64,000 bases of DNA, from the NCBI GenBank assembly GCA_963746175.1, contig CAVVAH010000001.1, positions 496,001-560,000 on the forward strand, written 5' to 3'. Position numbers and translations under genes: made by a program. The DNA is from CAVVAH01 sp963746175. GTDB taxonomy: Bacteria; Actinomycetota; Actinomycetes; JACCUZ01. Positions within the stretch are counted from its first letter, which is position 1, and the number at the start of each line of letters is the position of its first letter. Below the pieces are notes generated by a model, which did not search any database, was not told where the DNA came from, and saw only the letters and a program-made list of their open reading frames with translations. Below are positions 26,619-37,513 of this stretch, one piece after another.

Positions 26619-27436
26619 GCGACGGACGGTCGGGTCGGCACCGGCTCGCGACGGGTGATCCGGCGCCACAGCTGCGACGGCGGGACGGCGTCCGGACGCG
26701 GGGTCACCAGCAGGACCAGACCCAGCAGGAGCGCCGCCACGACCGCGTCGACCCAGTAGTGGTTGGCGGTCACGACGACCACGAGCGTGGTGAGGACCGG
26801 GTGCGCCACCACGACCCACCGCCACTTGCCGCGAGCCGTGCGCACCACCACCACGGCGATGAGCAGCGCCCAGCCCACGTGCAGGCTCGGCATCGCGGCG
26901 AACTGGTTCGCCACGGTGGCGGCCCCGCCGCCGTAGGCCGACGGGCCGAAGGCCGCCATCGTGTCGAGGAAGCCCAGGCTGGAGAGCATCCGCGGGGGCG
27001 CGAGCGGCATCGCGACGTGCAGCACCATCGCGAACCCGGTCAGGGTGATGATCAGGCGGCGGGCCCAGCGGTACTCGGCGGGCGGCCGTCGCAGCCAGCC
27101 CCAGGCGAGGAAGGCCAGCGTCACCGGGAAGTGGACGCCGACGTAGTACCAGTTCGCGGCCTTGAGCACGTCGGGCCACTGCAACGCCCAGTCCTGCAGG
27201 GTCTCCTCGTCGGGGAGGCGGAGCAGCCGCTCGACGTCCCACACGTGCCAGGCGTTGGCGATCGCCAGGTCGTCGTGGCCCGCGATGGCCAGCCGGCCCA
27301 GGCGGTAGACGAGGAACAGCGCCGTGAGGAGAAGGATCTCGCGGACGAGCCCCGGGCGGGCCTGCTGCCGCGCCAGCGGGCGTGCGAGGGCCACCTCCTC
27401 GCGCTCGACCCCACCGAGCGTGGCACCGCTCCGCAC
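26459..27436 (-). CDS. PAP2-family phosphatase (membrane)
   Basis: A 325-residue polytopic membrane protein of the PAP2/inositolphosphotransferase-like type. Several hydrophobic helices surround the motifs MPLAPPRML, MPSLHVGWALLIAVVVVRTA and ANHYWVDAVVAALLLGLVLLV; the His of SLHVGW and of NHYWVD are the catalytic pair. The last 50 codons, after RREPVPTRP, overlap rskA antisense and look non-native, so the original stop may have been lost or shifted. GTG 27436 is the chosen start and is uncertain; GTG 27394 is possible. It follows the polyketide-tailoring genes and may act on lipid phosphates in that pathway. Confidence 0.78.
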   Translation of the reverse strand: MRSGATLGGVEREEVALARPLARQQARPGLVREILLLTALFLVYRLGRLAIAGHDDLAIANAWHVWDVERLLRLPDEETLQDWALQWPDVLKAANWYYVGVHFPVTLAFLAWGWLRRPPAEYRWARRLIITLTGFAMVLHVAMPLAPPRMLSSLGFLDTMAAFGPSAYGGGAATVANQFAAMPSLHVGWALLIAVVVVRTARGKWRWVVVAHPVLTTLVVVVTANHYWVDAVVAALLLGLVLLVTPRPDAVPPSQLWRRITRREPVPTRPSVAQAIVTRKTGSVVGWSEPDAGSTVTPTASSGPTSGTRRVSSPPRPRTPADVDS

Positions 27437-27510
27437 AGGTGGATGCTCCCACGAACCGCCGACAGTTGTCCCCTGGTCGGGGCCGGGTGCGTGTCCGATC
27501 GCCGGGCGGC

Positions 27511-28539
27511 TCACGCGACGTGGTCGACGGCGAGCCCGAAGACGCCGGGGAGCGCAGCGGCTGCGGGGACCAGGCGCCGGCGCAGGGCGGGCCGGCCCGC
27601 GACGGCGAGAAGCGCAGTCGCCGACCACCGGTACCGCCGGGTGACCGCCCGCCAGGCCGCGGGGTAGGCCTCGGGCCGGCCGGCGGCGATCGCGGCCACC
27701 GCGGCCTGTGCTGTGGCCAGCCCGACCGCTATCCCCTCCCCCGTCAGTGCGTCGACGTAGCCCGCCGCATCGCCGACGAGCAGCACCCGCCCGGCCCGGG
27801 GACCAGTGGCGACCTGGCGCAGGGGACCCGCGCCACGGACCTCGGTGGCCGGCTCGGCCGACCGCAGCCGCGCGAGCAGGGCCGGGAAGGCCGCCAGCAC
27901 CTCGTCGTACGGCGCACGTGCCGTGCCGTCGAGCAGCAGGGCCACGCCGACGAGGTGGTCGCCCACCGGCGTGACGTACGCCTCCGCGTGCTCCGCCCAG
28001 TGGACCTCGACGTGGTCGGACCACGGCACGACCGCGAAGTGCCGGCGCAGTCCGTAGCGACGGCCGCCGGGAGCCGGGCGCTCCAGCCCGAGCCCGCGCC
28101 GCACCGGGGAGTGCAGGCCGTCGGCCGCGAGCAGCCAACGGGCCCGGAGTCCCGCCGCAGAGACCCCTGACCCGTCCTGCTGCACCGCCCCGACCGAGCC
28201 GACCACCCGGGTGACTCCGCACGCCGCGGCCCGGTCGGCGAGCCCGGCGTGCAGCGCTGTCCGGCGGACACCGAGACCGGGACCGGCGTGGAACCGCGAG
28301 GCCACGGTCCGGCCCGGGGCCAGGTAGCGGATGCCGACGAACGGACGCCCGGGGGGCTCGACGCCGAGCTCGGCGAGACCGCGCACCGCCGCCGGCATCA
28401 GGCCCTCGCCGCACGCCTTGTCGACCGGGTCGGTCCGCGGGTCCACGACGGCGACCGAGAGCCCTGCCTCACGGGCCCGGACCGCCGCCGCCAGCCCGAT
28501 GGGCCCTCCGCCGGCCACCAGGACGTCGACGTCAGGCAT
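27511..28539 (-). CDS. FAD-dependent monooxygenase/reductase (SrsC-like)
   Basis: A 342-residue flavoprotein of the PHBH/geranylgeranyl-reductase group. It has an N-terminal Rossmann motif (VLVAGGGPIGLAAAVRAREAG), the second FAD motif (RVLLVGDAAGYVDALTGEGIAVGLATAQ) and the block WLLAADGLHSPVRRGLGL between them. In Streptomyces griseus the third gene after a type III polyketide synthase and methyltransferase, srsC, encodes such a flavoprotein that hydroxylates the resorcinol ring. The same order here suggests the same role. ATG 28539 is chosen; GTG 28548 is also possible. It overlaps the methyltransferase stop. Confidence 0.83.
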   Translation of the reverse strand: MPDVDVLVAGGGPIGLAAAVRAREAGLSVAVVDPRTDPVDKACGEGLMPAAVRGLAELGVEPPGRPFVGIRYLAPGRTVASRFHAGPGLGVRRTALHAGLADRAAACGVTRVVGSVGAVQQDGSGVSAAGLRARWLLAADGLHSPVRRGLGLERPAPGGRRYGLRRHFAVVPWSDHVEVHWAEHAEAYVTPVGDHLVGVALLLDGTARAPYDEVLAAFPALLARLRSAEPATEVRGAGPLRQVATGPRAGRVLLVGDAAGYVDALTGEGIAVGLATAQAAVAAIAAGRPEAYPAAWRAVTRRYRWSATALLAVAGRPALRRRLVPAAAALPGVFGLAVDHVA

Positions 28540-28540
28540 C

Positions 28541-29092
28541 TCAGCCACCCGACGAGGTCGGCCCGGTGGGCGCTGCGAGCGCCGTCAGCGCCTGCTCCTC
28601 GGTCCGGATGCGGACCCGCAGCAGCGCGGCGTTGAGGACGGTGAACACCGCCGCGGTGACCCAGGCGGTGTGGACCAGCGGCAGGGCGAATCCCTCGACC
28701 ACCACGGCCAGGTAGTTGGGGTGCCGGAGGAACCGGTACGGCCCGCCGGTGACCGCGCTGAGGCCTGGGACGACGACGACGCGGGTGCACCACTGGCGGC
28801 CGAGCGTGGCGATGCACCACCAGCGCAGCGCCTGCGCGGCGAGGGCCAGCGCGAGCATCGGCCACCCCAGCCAGCCGTGGAAGGGCCGGTCCGCCGCGAG
28901 GACCTCGACGAGGGCTCCGACGAGCAGCCCGGTGTGCAGCAGCACCATCGGCGGGTAGTGCCCGCCGCCGCTCTCGACTCCGCCCTGTGACAGCGACCAG
29001 CGCCGGTTGCGCTCGCTGACGACCAGCTCGGCCACCCGCTCGACGCCGACCGCGAGGAGGAGGGCGAGGAACAGTGCCTGACCGGTCACCAC
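28541..29092 (-). CDS. Isoprenylcysteine carboxyl methyltransferase-family protein (SrsB-like)
   Basis: A 183-residue membrane methyltransferase with hydrophobic helices near residues 4-22, 48-65 and 78-92. The SAM-binding signature of the family is GPYRFLRHPNYLAVVVEGFALPL, preceded by WCIATLGRQWCTRVVVVPG. In srsB-type clusters this family O-methylates phenolic lipids made by the adjacent type III polyketide synthase. It starts with GTG 29092 (or GTG 29089), overlapping nothing upstream but within 8 bases of the synthase stop, so it is cotranscribed. Confidence 0.87.
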   Translation of the reverse strand: MVTGQALFLALLLAVGVERVAELVVSERNRRWSLSQGGVESGGGHYPPMVLLHTGLLVGALVEVLAADRPFHGWLGWPMLALALAAQALRWWCIATLGRQWCTRVVVVPGLSAVTGGPYRFLRHPNYLAVVVEGFALPLVHTAWVTAAVFTVLNAALLRVRIRTEEQALTALAAPTGPTSSGG

Positions 29093-29099
29093 GACACGG

Positions 29100-30164
29100 T
29101 CACCACGAGAGCAGGACCATCTCGAGGGCGAAGCCAGGGCCCATGGCCATCACGACTCCGGGCGCACCCGGCTTCGGCGGCTCGTCGGCGAGGACGTCGG
29201 CCAGCACGTGCAGGACGGAGGACGACGAGAGGTTGCCGACCGCGGCCAGCGAGTCCCAGGTGCGATGGAGCGCGCTCGTCGGCAGGTCGGCCGCGGCCGC
29301 CACCGCCTGCAGCACCTTCGGTCCGCCCGGGTGGACCACCCAGGTGTCGATGTCGCCGGTCTTGAGGTCGTGGTCGCCGAGGAAGCCGACCAGGTCGGGT
29401 CCCAGGCTGCCCTCGACGAGTTCGGGCAGGTCGGCCGACAGCACGATCTTGAAGCCGGTGTCGACGACGTCGAAGCCCAGATGCCGCTCGGTGCCGGGGT
29501 ACAGCTGGCTGCGCGACCCCACGACGTGCGGACCGGGAAGGCCCAGCGCGGCGGCCCGGCGTTCGCCCAGCATCACCACTGCCGCCGCGCCGTCGCCGAA
29601 CAGCCCGCTGGCGACGAGGTTCGCGACCGACGTGTCCCCGCGCTGGACCGTCAGCGAGCACAGCTCGACCGAGAGCAGCACGCCGACGCCGTCCGGGTCG
29701 CCGCGCAGCAGGTCGTCCATCCGGGCGAGGCCGGCCGCGCCGGCGGTGCAGCCGAGCCCGTACATCGGCATCCGGCGCAGGTCCGGGCGCAGGCCGAGGA
29801 CCGGCACCAGCCGGGCATCCAGGCTCGGCGCCGCGATACCGGTCACGGAGGTGGTCACCATGACGTCGACGTCGGCCGGTGACAGCCCCACCGCGGCGAG
29901 CGCGTCGCCGACCGCGCGAGCCCCGAGTGCGGTGCCCACCTCGATCCAGACGTCGTTCGCCGCCCCGAAGCCGGTCAGCCCGGCGTAGTCGTGGAGCGGG
30001 AGGGCGAGGTGGCGGTGCCGTACGCCGGCAGAGCGGTGCAACCGGTCCAGCAGCAATCGCTCGGTGCCGGGCGGGAGCACGATCGACGCGAACGCGTCGG
30101 TGATGTCCTCCTGCGAGTAGCGGTGCTCCGGCAGCACCGGCGCGACAGCGACGACCTGGCTCAC
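29100..30164 (-). CDS. Type III polyketide synthase (alkylresorcinol/alkylpyrone synthase-like)
   Basis: A 354-residue chalcone-synthase-fold enzyme with the full catalytic triad: Cys139 in YGLGCTAGAAG, His278 in WVVHPGGPKVL and Asn312 in AAVGNLSSSSVL. It condenses malonyl-CoA units onto an acyl starter and cyclises the chain to a pyrone or resorcinol. Together with the methyltransferase and flavoprotein downstream it matches the srsABC phenolic-lipid layout of Streptomyces griseus. GTG 30164 has GGGGAGG close upstream. The chain length and product cannot be read from the sequence. Confidence 0.9.
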   Translation of the reverse strand: MSQVVAVAPVLPEHRYSQEDITDAFASIVLPPGTERLLLDRLHRSAGVRHRHLALPLHDYAGLTGFGAANDVWIEVGTALGARAVGDALAAVGLSPADVDVMVTTSVTGIAAPSLDARLVPVLGLRPDLRRMPMYGLGCTAGAAGLARMDDLLRGDPDGVGVLLSVELCSLTVQRGDTSVANLVASGLFGDGAAAVVMLGERRAAALGLPGPHVVGSRSQLYPGTERHLGFDVVDTGFKIVLSADLPELVEGSLGPDLVGFLGDHDLKTGDIDTWVVHPGGPKVLQAVAAAADLPTSALHRTWDSLAAVGNLSSSSVLHVLADVLADEPPKPGAPGVVMAMGPGFALEMVLLSW

Positions 30165-30363
30165 GTGCCTCCCCTTGCGTTCGCACTGGTCCGGTCGTCC
30201 ACAGGGCCCTCGTCCGTTCGGATCATTTCCCCTGCTCTTCGCGCGAACACTTCAGTCGGTGCGGCTGGGACCGACACTAGAGGGGCACAGTAGAGGTGAG
30301 ATTCCTCACAGCCGTCCACACCCGGACACCCGGGTCGCACCGCACCGACGAAAGCCGTAGACC

Positions 30364-30561
30364 ATGTGTTCGCACCAGCCGCACTGCCCCTCTGCCGAGG
30401 CTCCCGACCGGGAGGCCGCCCACACCCTCGCCTGCTACCCGGAGCAGGGCTGGAGCCTGCTGTGCAACGGCGTGGTGCTCTTCGAGGACACCGGCGAGCT
30501 GCTGCCCGACGGCTCGGTCATCGACCCGCACCGTCCCACCTACCACCACGTGGCCGCCTGA
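30364..30561 (+). CDS. DUF5999 family protein
   Basis: A 65-residue protein that matches the small actinobacterial DUF5999 family throughout (MCSHQPHCPSAEAPDREAAH, YPEQGWSLLCNGVVLFEDTGELLPDG, VIDPHRPTYHHVAA). Three cysteines (3, 8 and 34) and several histidines could bind a metal. The function is unknown. It is divergent from the polyketide synthase across a 199-base gap and is followed by a strong hairpin terminator. Confidence 0.87.
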   Translation: MCSHQPHCPSAEAPDREAAHTLACYPEQGWSLLCNGVVLFEDTGELLPDGSVIDPHRPTYHHVAA

Positions 30562-30589
30562 CCGTCCTGGTCGATCCGCCCCGTCATCT

Positions 30590-30622
30590 GGGAGCCCACC
30601 CGTTCTTACGGGTGCGGCTCCC
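30590..30622 (+). terminator. Intrinsic terminator after the DUF5999 gene
   Basis: A hairpin of GGGAGCC and CACCCGT paired with ACGGGTG and GGCTCCC around the loop TCTT, with a single bulged C. It is followed by CTCTCGGTTT on the plus strand, 28 bases past the stop of the DUF5999 gene. It also lies just past the gcvP stop on the other strand and may serve both. Confidence 0.8.
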
Positions 30623-30641
30623 CTCTCGGTTTCACCCGCGA

Positions 30642-33542
<2,901 letters not shown>

Positions 33543-33604
33543 TCGGGGCTCCAGGGGGCGATCAGCTGCACAGGCCGCACACCGGCGGCCGGCCGGAGTG
33601 CGGT

Positions 33605-33730
33605 CCCCCTCTGTCGCTGGCGCTCCAGAGCTGCCTCGACCGCGTGGTCCTGGGTGCCTGAGAGGTTCCGGGGAGGTTGCCCCTTCGGCGCCCCACCGTG
33701 CGACGGGTGAGGTCTCTCCCACGCGGGATC
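33605..33730 (-). promoter_or_regulatory. Glycine riboswitch upstream of gcvP
   Basis: On the minus strand the leader reads CCGCGTGGGAGAGACC, then CGCCGAAGGGGCAACC, then GGAACCTCTCAGGCACC, then CCACGCGG. These are the conserved core of the glycine aptamer (GGGAGAG, CGCCGAAGGGGCAA, CUCUCAGGCA), closed by a P1 stem of CCGCGTGG (33726-33719) with CCACGCGG (33647-33640). A following segment with CTCTGGAG and GACAGAGGGGG (to about 33605) is the usual 3' continuation of single-aptamer versions. It lies about 65 bases before the gcvP start and should raise expression when glycine is abundant. Confidence 0.92.
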
Positions 33731-33831
33731 GTGAGCAGGTCCACCCTACCCGGGATCCGGACCCGGCCCGCGGCGGCAGCCCGTGGCGCGCCGCCGCGGC
33801 GTCGGCTGGGACGTCGGCGGCGGGTGTGCGG

Positions 33832-34446
33832 TCAGCCGGTCTGGCGGGCGGCTCGCCGGGCGGAGAGCTCGTCGGCGGGGTGCGCACCCGGCTCGTCGTC
33901 GTGCGGGCGCTCGCCGGGCAGCTCGGCCAGCGAGCCCTCGACCTCGCGCCAGACGCGGCCGACCGCGATGCCGAAGACGCCCTGGCCGCCCTGGAGCAGG
34001 TCGACGATCTCGTCCGGCGAGGTGAGCGCGTAGACCGACGCGCCGTCGCTCATCAGGGTGATCTGCGCGAGGTCGTCGATGCCACGCTCGCGCAGCTCGC
34101 CCACCGCGGTGCGGATCTGCTGGAGCGAGACGCCGGTGTCCAGCAGGCGCTTGACCACCTTGAGCACGAGGATGTCGCGGAAGCTGTACAGCCGCTGGCT
34201 ACCGGAGCCGGCCGCGGTGCGGATGCTCGGCTCGACCAGCCCGGTGCGCGCCCAGTAGTCGAGCTGCCGGTAGGTGATGCCGGCGGCCGAGCAGGCCGTC
34301 GGCCCGCGGTAGCCCATGTCGTCGGGCAGCTCGGGCAGGTCGTCGGTGAACAGCAGCCCCTGACGGCTGGCCTGCACCCGGGCGCGCTCGTGCGCCACCG
34401 GGTCGCGCCCGTCAGCGCCGGTGCTGGTGGAGCCGCTGTCGCTCAC
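33832..34446 (-). CDS. MerR family transcriptional regulator (Rv1830-like)
   Basis: A 204-residue MerR-type regulator with the DNA-binding block GYRGPTACSAAGITYRQLDYWARTGLVEPSIRTAAGSGSQRLYSFRDILVLKVVKRLLDTGVSLQQIRTAV and a C-terminal part (GVFGIAVGRVWREVEGSLAELPGE). Its position between gcvP and the bifunctional nuclease matches M. tuberculosis Rv1830. GTG 34446 has GGAGG 5 bases upstream and is preferred over ATG 34521, which has no ribosome site and lies inside a palindrome. The ligand or signal is unknown. Confidence 0.9.
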   Translation of the reverse strand: MSDSGSTSTGADGRDPVAHERARVQASRQGLLFTDDLPELPDDMGYRGPTACSAAGITYRQLDYWARTGLVEPSIRTAAGSGSQRLYSFRDILVLKVVKRLLDTGVSLQQIRTAVGELRERGIDDLAQITLMSDGASVYALTSPDEIVDLLQGGQGVFGIAVGRVWREVEGSLAELPGERPHDDEPGAHPADELSARRAARQTG

Positions 34447-34513
34447 GCCGACCTCCGTCTCGCGCCCCGGGGAGGACTGCTCCGCCCTGGCGGGCGGCTC
34501 GGTCCGGGTGGGA

Positions 34514-34531
34514 AGTTCCATCGGTGGAACT
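34514..34531. promoter_or_regulatory. Palindrome upstream of the MerR gene, candidate operator
   Basis: AGTTCCA, a 4-base TCGG spacer and TGGAACT form a perfect 18-bp dyad, 68 bases upstream of the chosen GTG start of the MerR gene at 34446. Its length and symmetry are typical of a MerR dimer site. Autoregulation is inference. Confidence 0.55.
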
Positions 34532-34678
34532 ACACCAGGGGCGTTTCCTGCTCGTGACGGTACGGGCGCCCCGTCCGGCGGTCAACGACGGCGCGCCCGG
34601 AGCGAGGCAAAACTCTCGACCTCATGTCGAGGTTCACCGCCGCGAGCCCCAGCCCACGCCGCCTCTGTCCCCAGGTTC

Positions 34679-34748
34679 TCGTTTGCGACGTTCGACGACA
34701 ACACGCCGACCCTCACCGCGGCGTGTTGCCGCGGAAGGCCGCAAACGA
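34679..34748. repeat. Palindromic element, GTTTGCGACC family, copy 1
   Basis: The ends are TCGTTTGCGACGTTCGACG on the left and GAAGGCCGCAAACGA on the right. Inner arms AACACGCCG and CGGCGTGTT pair perfectly, so the roughly 70-base unit folds into one long hairpin. It lies in the otherwise gene-free stretch 34447-35002 between the MerR and nuclease genes. Its outer arms are related to copies 2 and 3. Confidence 0.7.
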
Positions 34749-34768
34749 TCTTGTCCGGCAACTCGGGT

Positions 34769-34842
34769 GATCGTTTGCGACCTGGGTTCCCGACACGCCG
34801 CCGCGATCACCCGCGTGTCCGTGAACCAGGTCGCAAACGATC
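34769..34842. repeat. Palindromic element, GTTTGCGACC family, copy 2
   Basis: The left arm begins GATCGTTTGCGACCTGGGTT and the right arm ends AACCAGGTCGCAAACGATC. The inner parts CGACACGC and GCGTGTCCG continue the stem with few mismatches, so about 30 bases pair on each side. It lies 21 bases after copy 1. The stretch 34447-35002 holds only these two elements, the candidate MerR operator and no gene that I can support. Confidence 0.85.
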
Positions 34843-35002
34843 ACTCCTGGTCGGACGGACAGTCCGGCAGCCCCGGTCCCGCCGCGCGGCCGGCCTGGTC
34901 CTGGCCGCTCTGACGGGTGCGACGACTCGCTGCACGGGTCGACCCGCCCAGTACCGCACGGACGTACCGGCGGATCGGCCTCGGCGACCGGGCGCGTCGG
35001 GC

Positions 35003-35482
35003 CTAAGGAGGTGGGGCCGGGCCCTCGAAGTCCTCGGGCGAGATCTGGTCCAGGAACTCGCGGAACTTCTCGACCTCGTCCTCCTGCTCGTCCGGGATGC
35101 TGATGCCCGCCTCGGCGAGCACCTCCTCGGCGCCGAAGATGGGGGTCGACGTCCGCAGGGCCACGGCGATGGCGTCGGACGGCCGGGCGCTGACCTCCAT
35201 CCCGGAGGCGAAGACCATCTCGGCGTAGAAGACGCCGTCGCGCAGCGACGTGATGCGCACCTGGGTGAGCTGCTGACCGGCCGCCTCGAGCAGGTCGCGG
35301 ATCAGGTCGTGCGTCAACGGCCGCGGCGGGACGACGCCCTGCTGGGCGAACGCGATCGCGGTGGCCTCCCCCGCACCGATCCAGATCGGCAGGTAGCGCT
35401 CGCCGCCGGACTCCTTGAGCAGGACGATGGGCTGGTTCGACGGCATCTCGACCCGCACCCCTACGACGTCCAGCTCGTTCAC
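35003..35482 (-). CDS. Bifunctional nuclease family protein (Rv1829-like, DUF151)
   Basis: A 159-residue DUF151/BFN protein: MNELDVVGVRVEMPSNQPIV, LPIWIGAGEATAIAFAQQGV, PRPLTHDLIRDLLEAAG, VRITSLRDGVFYAEMVFA and SARPSDAIAVALRTSTPIF. The family has reported DNase/RNase activity in plants and is conserved beside MerR and GarA genes in actinobacteria. The C-terminal 30 residues are acidic (DEQEDEVEKFREFLDQISPEDF). GTG 35482 is the family start; GTG 35491 is an alternative without clear ribosome-site support. Confidence 0.9.
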   Translation of the reverse strand: MNELDVVGVRVEMPSNQPIVLLKESGGERYLPIWIGAGEATAIAFAQQGVVPPRPLTHDLIRDLLEAAGQQLTQVRITSLRDGVFYAEMVFASGMEVSARPSDAIAVALRTSTPIFGAEEVLAEAGISIPDEQEDEVEKFREFLDQISPEDFEGPAPPP

Positions 35483-35538
35483 GTCGACCACACTACCCGC
35501 GCTGATCGACGCCGCCGCGGGGGCGCGTGGTCGGGCTC

Positions 35539-36283
35539 TCAGCGACCGGTGACGTCGCGCAGCCGGGCTCGGACGAGGGCGGTGTGCAGCCGCAGAGAGA
35601 GCGCACCCATCTCGCGGGCGACCTCCTCGGCGCGCGCCCTGGCCTGCGGGCTGCGCTGGCGCAGCAGCGGGCCGACGACCTGGCCGACGAGGTCGACCTC
35701 GCGGTCGGCGGCGGTCCGGAACGACCGCAGGTGCCGCGGTTCCAGCCCGAAGTTCGCCATCTCGGCCACCGCGGTCGCGATGACCAGCGCGTCGGCGTCG
35801 AAGTACTCGTCGCCGGTGCGGCCGCGGACCGGTGACAGCAGGCCGTAGCCCTCGATCTCGGCGAGCAGCTCGGCGTCGATCCGGGCCGACACCTGCAGCT
35901 CCTCGCGCGACAGCCGCAGCTCGGTGGTCTCCCCCAGCGCACGCGGTCCAGGCGCCCACTCCGGCCGCCCGGCCGTGGACGGCGCCTGCGGCCGCCCGCC
36001 GGGGATGGCCGGCGGCTCGAGCCCGCGGTCCAGCGCGTCGAGGTGCTCCTTGATGACGCGCAGCGGCAGGTAGTGGTCGCGCTGGGTGGCCAGCACGTAG
36101 TGCAGCCGGGCCACGTCGGCGTGGCTGAACTTGCGGTAGCCCGGACGGCGTACGAGCCGGCTCGACCAGACCCTCGGACTCCAGGAAGCGGATCTTCGAG
36201 ATCGTGACGTCGGGGAAGTCGTTCCGCAGCTGCGTGAGCACCTCCCCGATGCTCATGAGCGACCGGGAGGGTACGGCGCTCAT
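35539..36283 (-). CDS. MerR family regulator (Rv1828-like), interrupted by a +1 frameshift
   Basis: The N-terminal part (MSIGEVLTQLRNDFPDVTISKIRFLESEGLVEPARTPSG) is in one frame and the rest (ARLHYVLATQRDHYLPLRVIKEHLDALDRGLEPP, up to TALVRARLRDVTGR) in another. One extra base in the CCC run at 36140-36142 explains the switch; without it the expected TPSGYRKFSHADVARLHY is restored. The whole protein would be about 247 residues: a winged-helix MerR domain plus a C-terminal dimer/effector domain. It starts 10 bases after the garA stop, as Rv1828 follows garA in M. tuberculosis. A homopolymer sequence error is likely. Confidence 0.85.
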
Positions 36284-36293
36284 GGACGCGGGC

Positions 36294-36815
36294 TCATCCC
36301 TGCGAGGCGGCGCTCGGGTAGAAGACCAGGCGGTACTTGCCGACCTGGACCTCGTCGCCCCCGGCGAGAGTCGCGTCGTCGATGCGCTCACGGTTGACGT
36401 AGGTCCCGTTGAGCGAGCCCACGTCGCGCACGTGGAAGCCGGTGTCGCCGCGGACGAACTCCGCGTGCCGGCGGGACACCGTGACGTCGTCGAGGAAGAT
36501 GTCCGACGACGGGTGCCGGCCGGCGGTGGTGGTGTCCGAGTCGAGCAGGAACCGGCTGCCGCTGTTGGGTCCGCGGCGGACGACGAGCAGCGCGGAGCCA
36601 GGGGGCAGGGCGTCGACCGCGGCCTGGTCGGCCGTCGACAGCGACTCGGACCGATCCTTGTCACCCTCGCCGGGCTCGAACCCCGCGTTGATCGTGATGG
36701 TCGACGTCTCGCCCGGCGACGGCGCGGTGGCCGTCGGCTTGAGGGCGGCCCCGCAGCTGCTGCAGAACCGTGCGTCGTCGGTGTTGCTGTGACCGCACTG
36801 GGTGCAGAACGGCAT
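36294..36815 (-). CDS. garA: FHA domain regulator GarA/OdhI-like
   Basis: A 173-residue protein. An N-terminal zinc ribbon (CTQCG and CSSCG, cysteines 4, 7, 18, 21) precedes the segment PGETSTITIN (36-39 = ETST), where GarA/OdhI are phosphorylated by PknB/PknG in the motif ETTS. The FHA domain (about 75-165) keeps AGRHPSSDIFLDDVTVSRRHAEF and VGSLNGTYVN, the phosphothreonine-binding residues. Unphosphorylated GarA inhibits 2-oxoglutarate dehydrogenase and NAD-glutamate dehydrogenase and activates glutamate synthase in mycobacteria. ATG 36815 has GGAGG about 9 bases upstream. Confidence 0.93.
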   Translation of the reverse strand: MPFCTQCGHSNTDDARFCSSCGAALKPTATAPSPGETSTITINAGFEPGEGDKDRSESLSTADQAAVDALPPGSALLVVRRGPNSGSRFLLDSDTTTAGRHPSSDIFLDDVTVSRRHAEFVRGDTGFHVRDVGSLNGTYVNRERIDDATLAGGDEVQVGKYRLVFYPSAASQG

Positions 36816-36984
36816 CGAGGCTGCCTCCCTCGCCACGAGGGCGGGTGGTGGGCGCCGGCCACCGGGGTGGCCGCCGGAGACGGGACGGGCGGGCTGGTGC
36901 TGCTGGCCAGGCTACGACCTCAGGTGGGGACGGAGCGGGCGAACCGTCGACCTCCACCCCAGGTCGAGGGCGTGGTGGTGCAGG

Positions 36985-37013
36985 AACCTATGTCCCGGCC
37001 CGATCCGGGTCAA
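36985..37013 (-). promoter_or_regulatory. SigA-type promoter of garA
   Basis: On the minus strand TTGACC (37013-37008), a 17-base spacer and TAGGTT (36990-36985) make a good match to the housekeeping actinobacterial promoter. Transcription would begin near 36979, about 165 bases before the garA start at 36815. The rest of the 275-base gap between gcvH and garA shows no gene. Confidence 0.68.
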
Positions 37014-37090
37014 CCGCGACGGCGCGTCGCCGGCATCGATGTGCTGGGCGGATCTGGGGGCAGCCCCGATGAAGCCGACCGGGCCGCGGA

Positions 37091-37468
37091 TCAGGCGTCC
37101 AGACCGGCCTGGTACGCCGCGGCGTCGAGCAGTGCGTCGGCCGCGCCGCTGTCGTCCGGCCGGATGGTGAGCATCCAGCCGTCGCCGTACGGGTCGCTGT
37201 TGACCAGCTCCGGGGACGCGTCGAGCGCCTCGTTGCGCGCCACGACGGTGCCGGACACCGGTGCGTAGAGGTCGGAGACGCTCTTGGTCGACTCCACCTC
37301 GCCGCACGTGTCCCCGGCCGCGACCTGGGTGCCGGCCTCCGGGAGGGTCACGAAGACGATGTCGCCGAGGGCTTCCTGGGCGTAGTCGGTGACCCCGACG
37401 CGCACCGTCTCGCCCTCGCTGCGGACCCACTCGTGGTCCGTCGTGTACCGCAGGTCCTCGGGGATCAC
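37091..37468 (-). CDS. gcvH: Glycine cleavage system H protein
   Basis: A 125-residue lipoyl carrier. The lipoylation site is Lys62 in GEVESTKSVSDLYAPVSG, with the family start (DLRYTTDHEWVR) and NSDPYGDGWMLTI near the end. It shuttles the aminomethyl group between GcvP, GcvT and the L protein. GTG 37468 is the start. It follows the DUF881 gene at 45 bases and lies upstream of garA, the same order as Rv1826 and Rv1827 in M. tuberculosis. Confidence 0.97.
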   Translation of the reverse strand: MIPEDLRYTTDHEWVRSEGETVRVGVTDYAQEALGDIVFVTLPEAGTQVAAGDTCGEVESTKSVSDLYAPVSGTVVARNEALDASPELVNSDPYGDGWMLTIRPDDSGAADALLDAAAYQAGLDA

Positions 37469-37513
37469 GTGCGCGTCACCAACTGCCTCACTGGTCGGAC
37501 CCTTGGAGCGGGG

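Noticed and set aside
34679..34842. CRISPR array made of the two adjacent palindromic units
   Set aside because: Only two units, unequal inner sequences, 70-75 bases long, no regular spacers and no cas genes.
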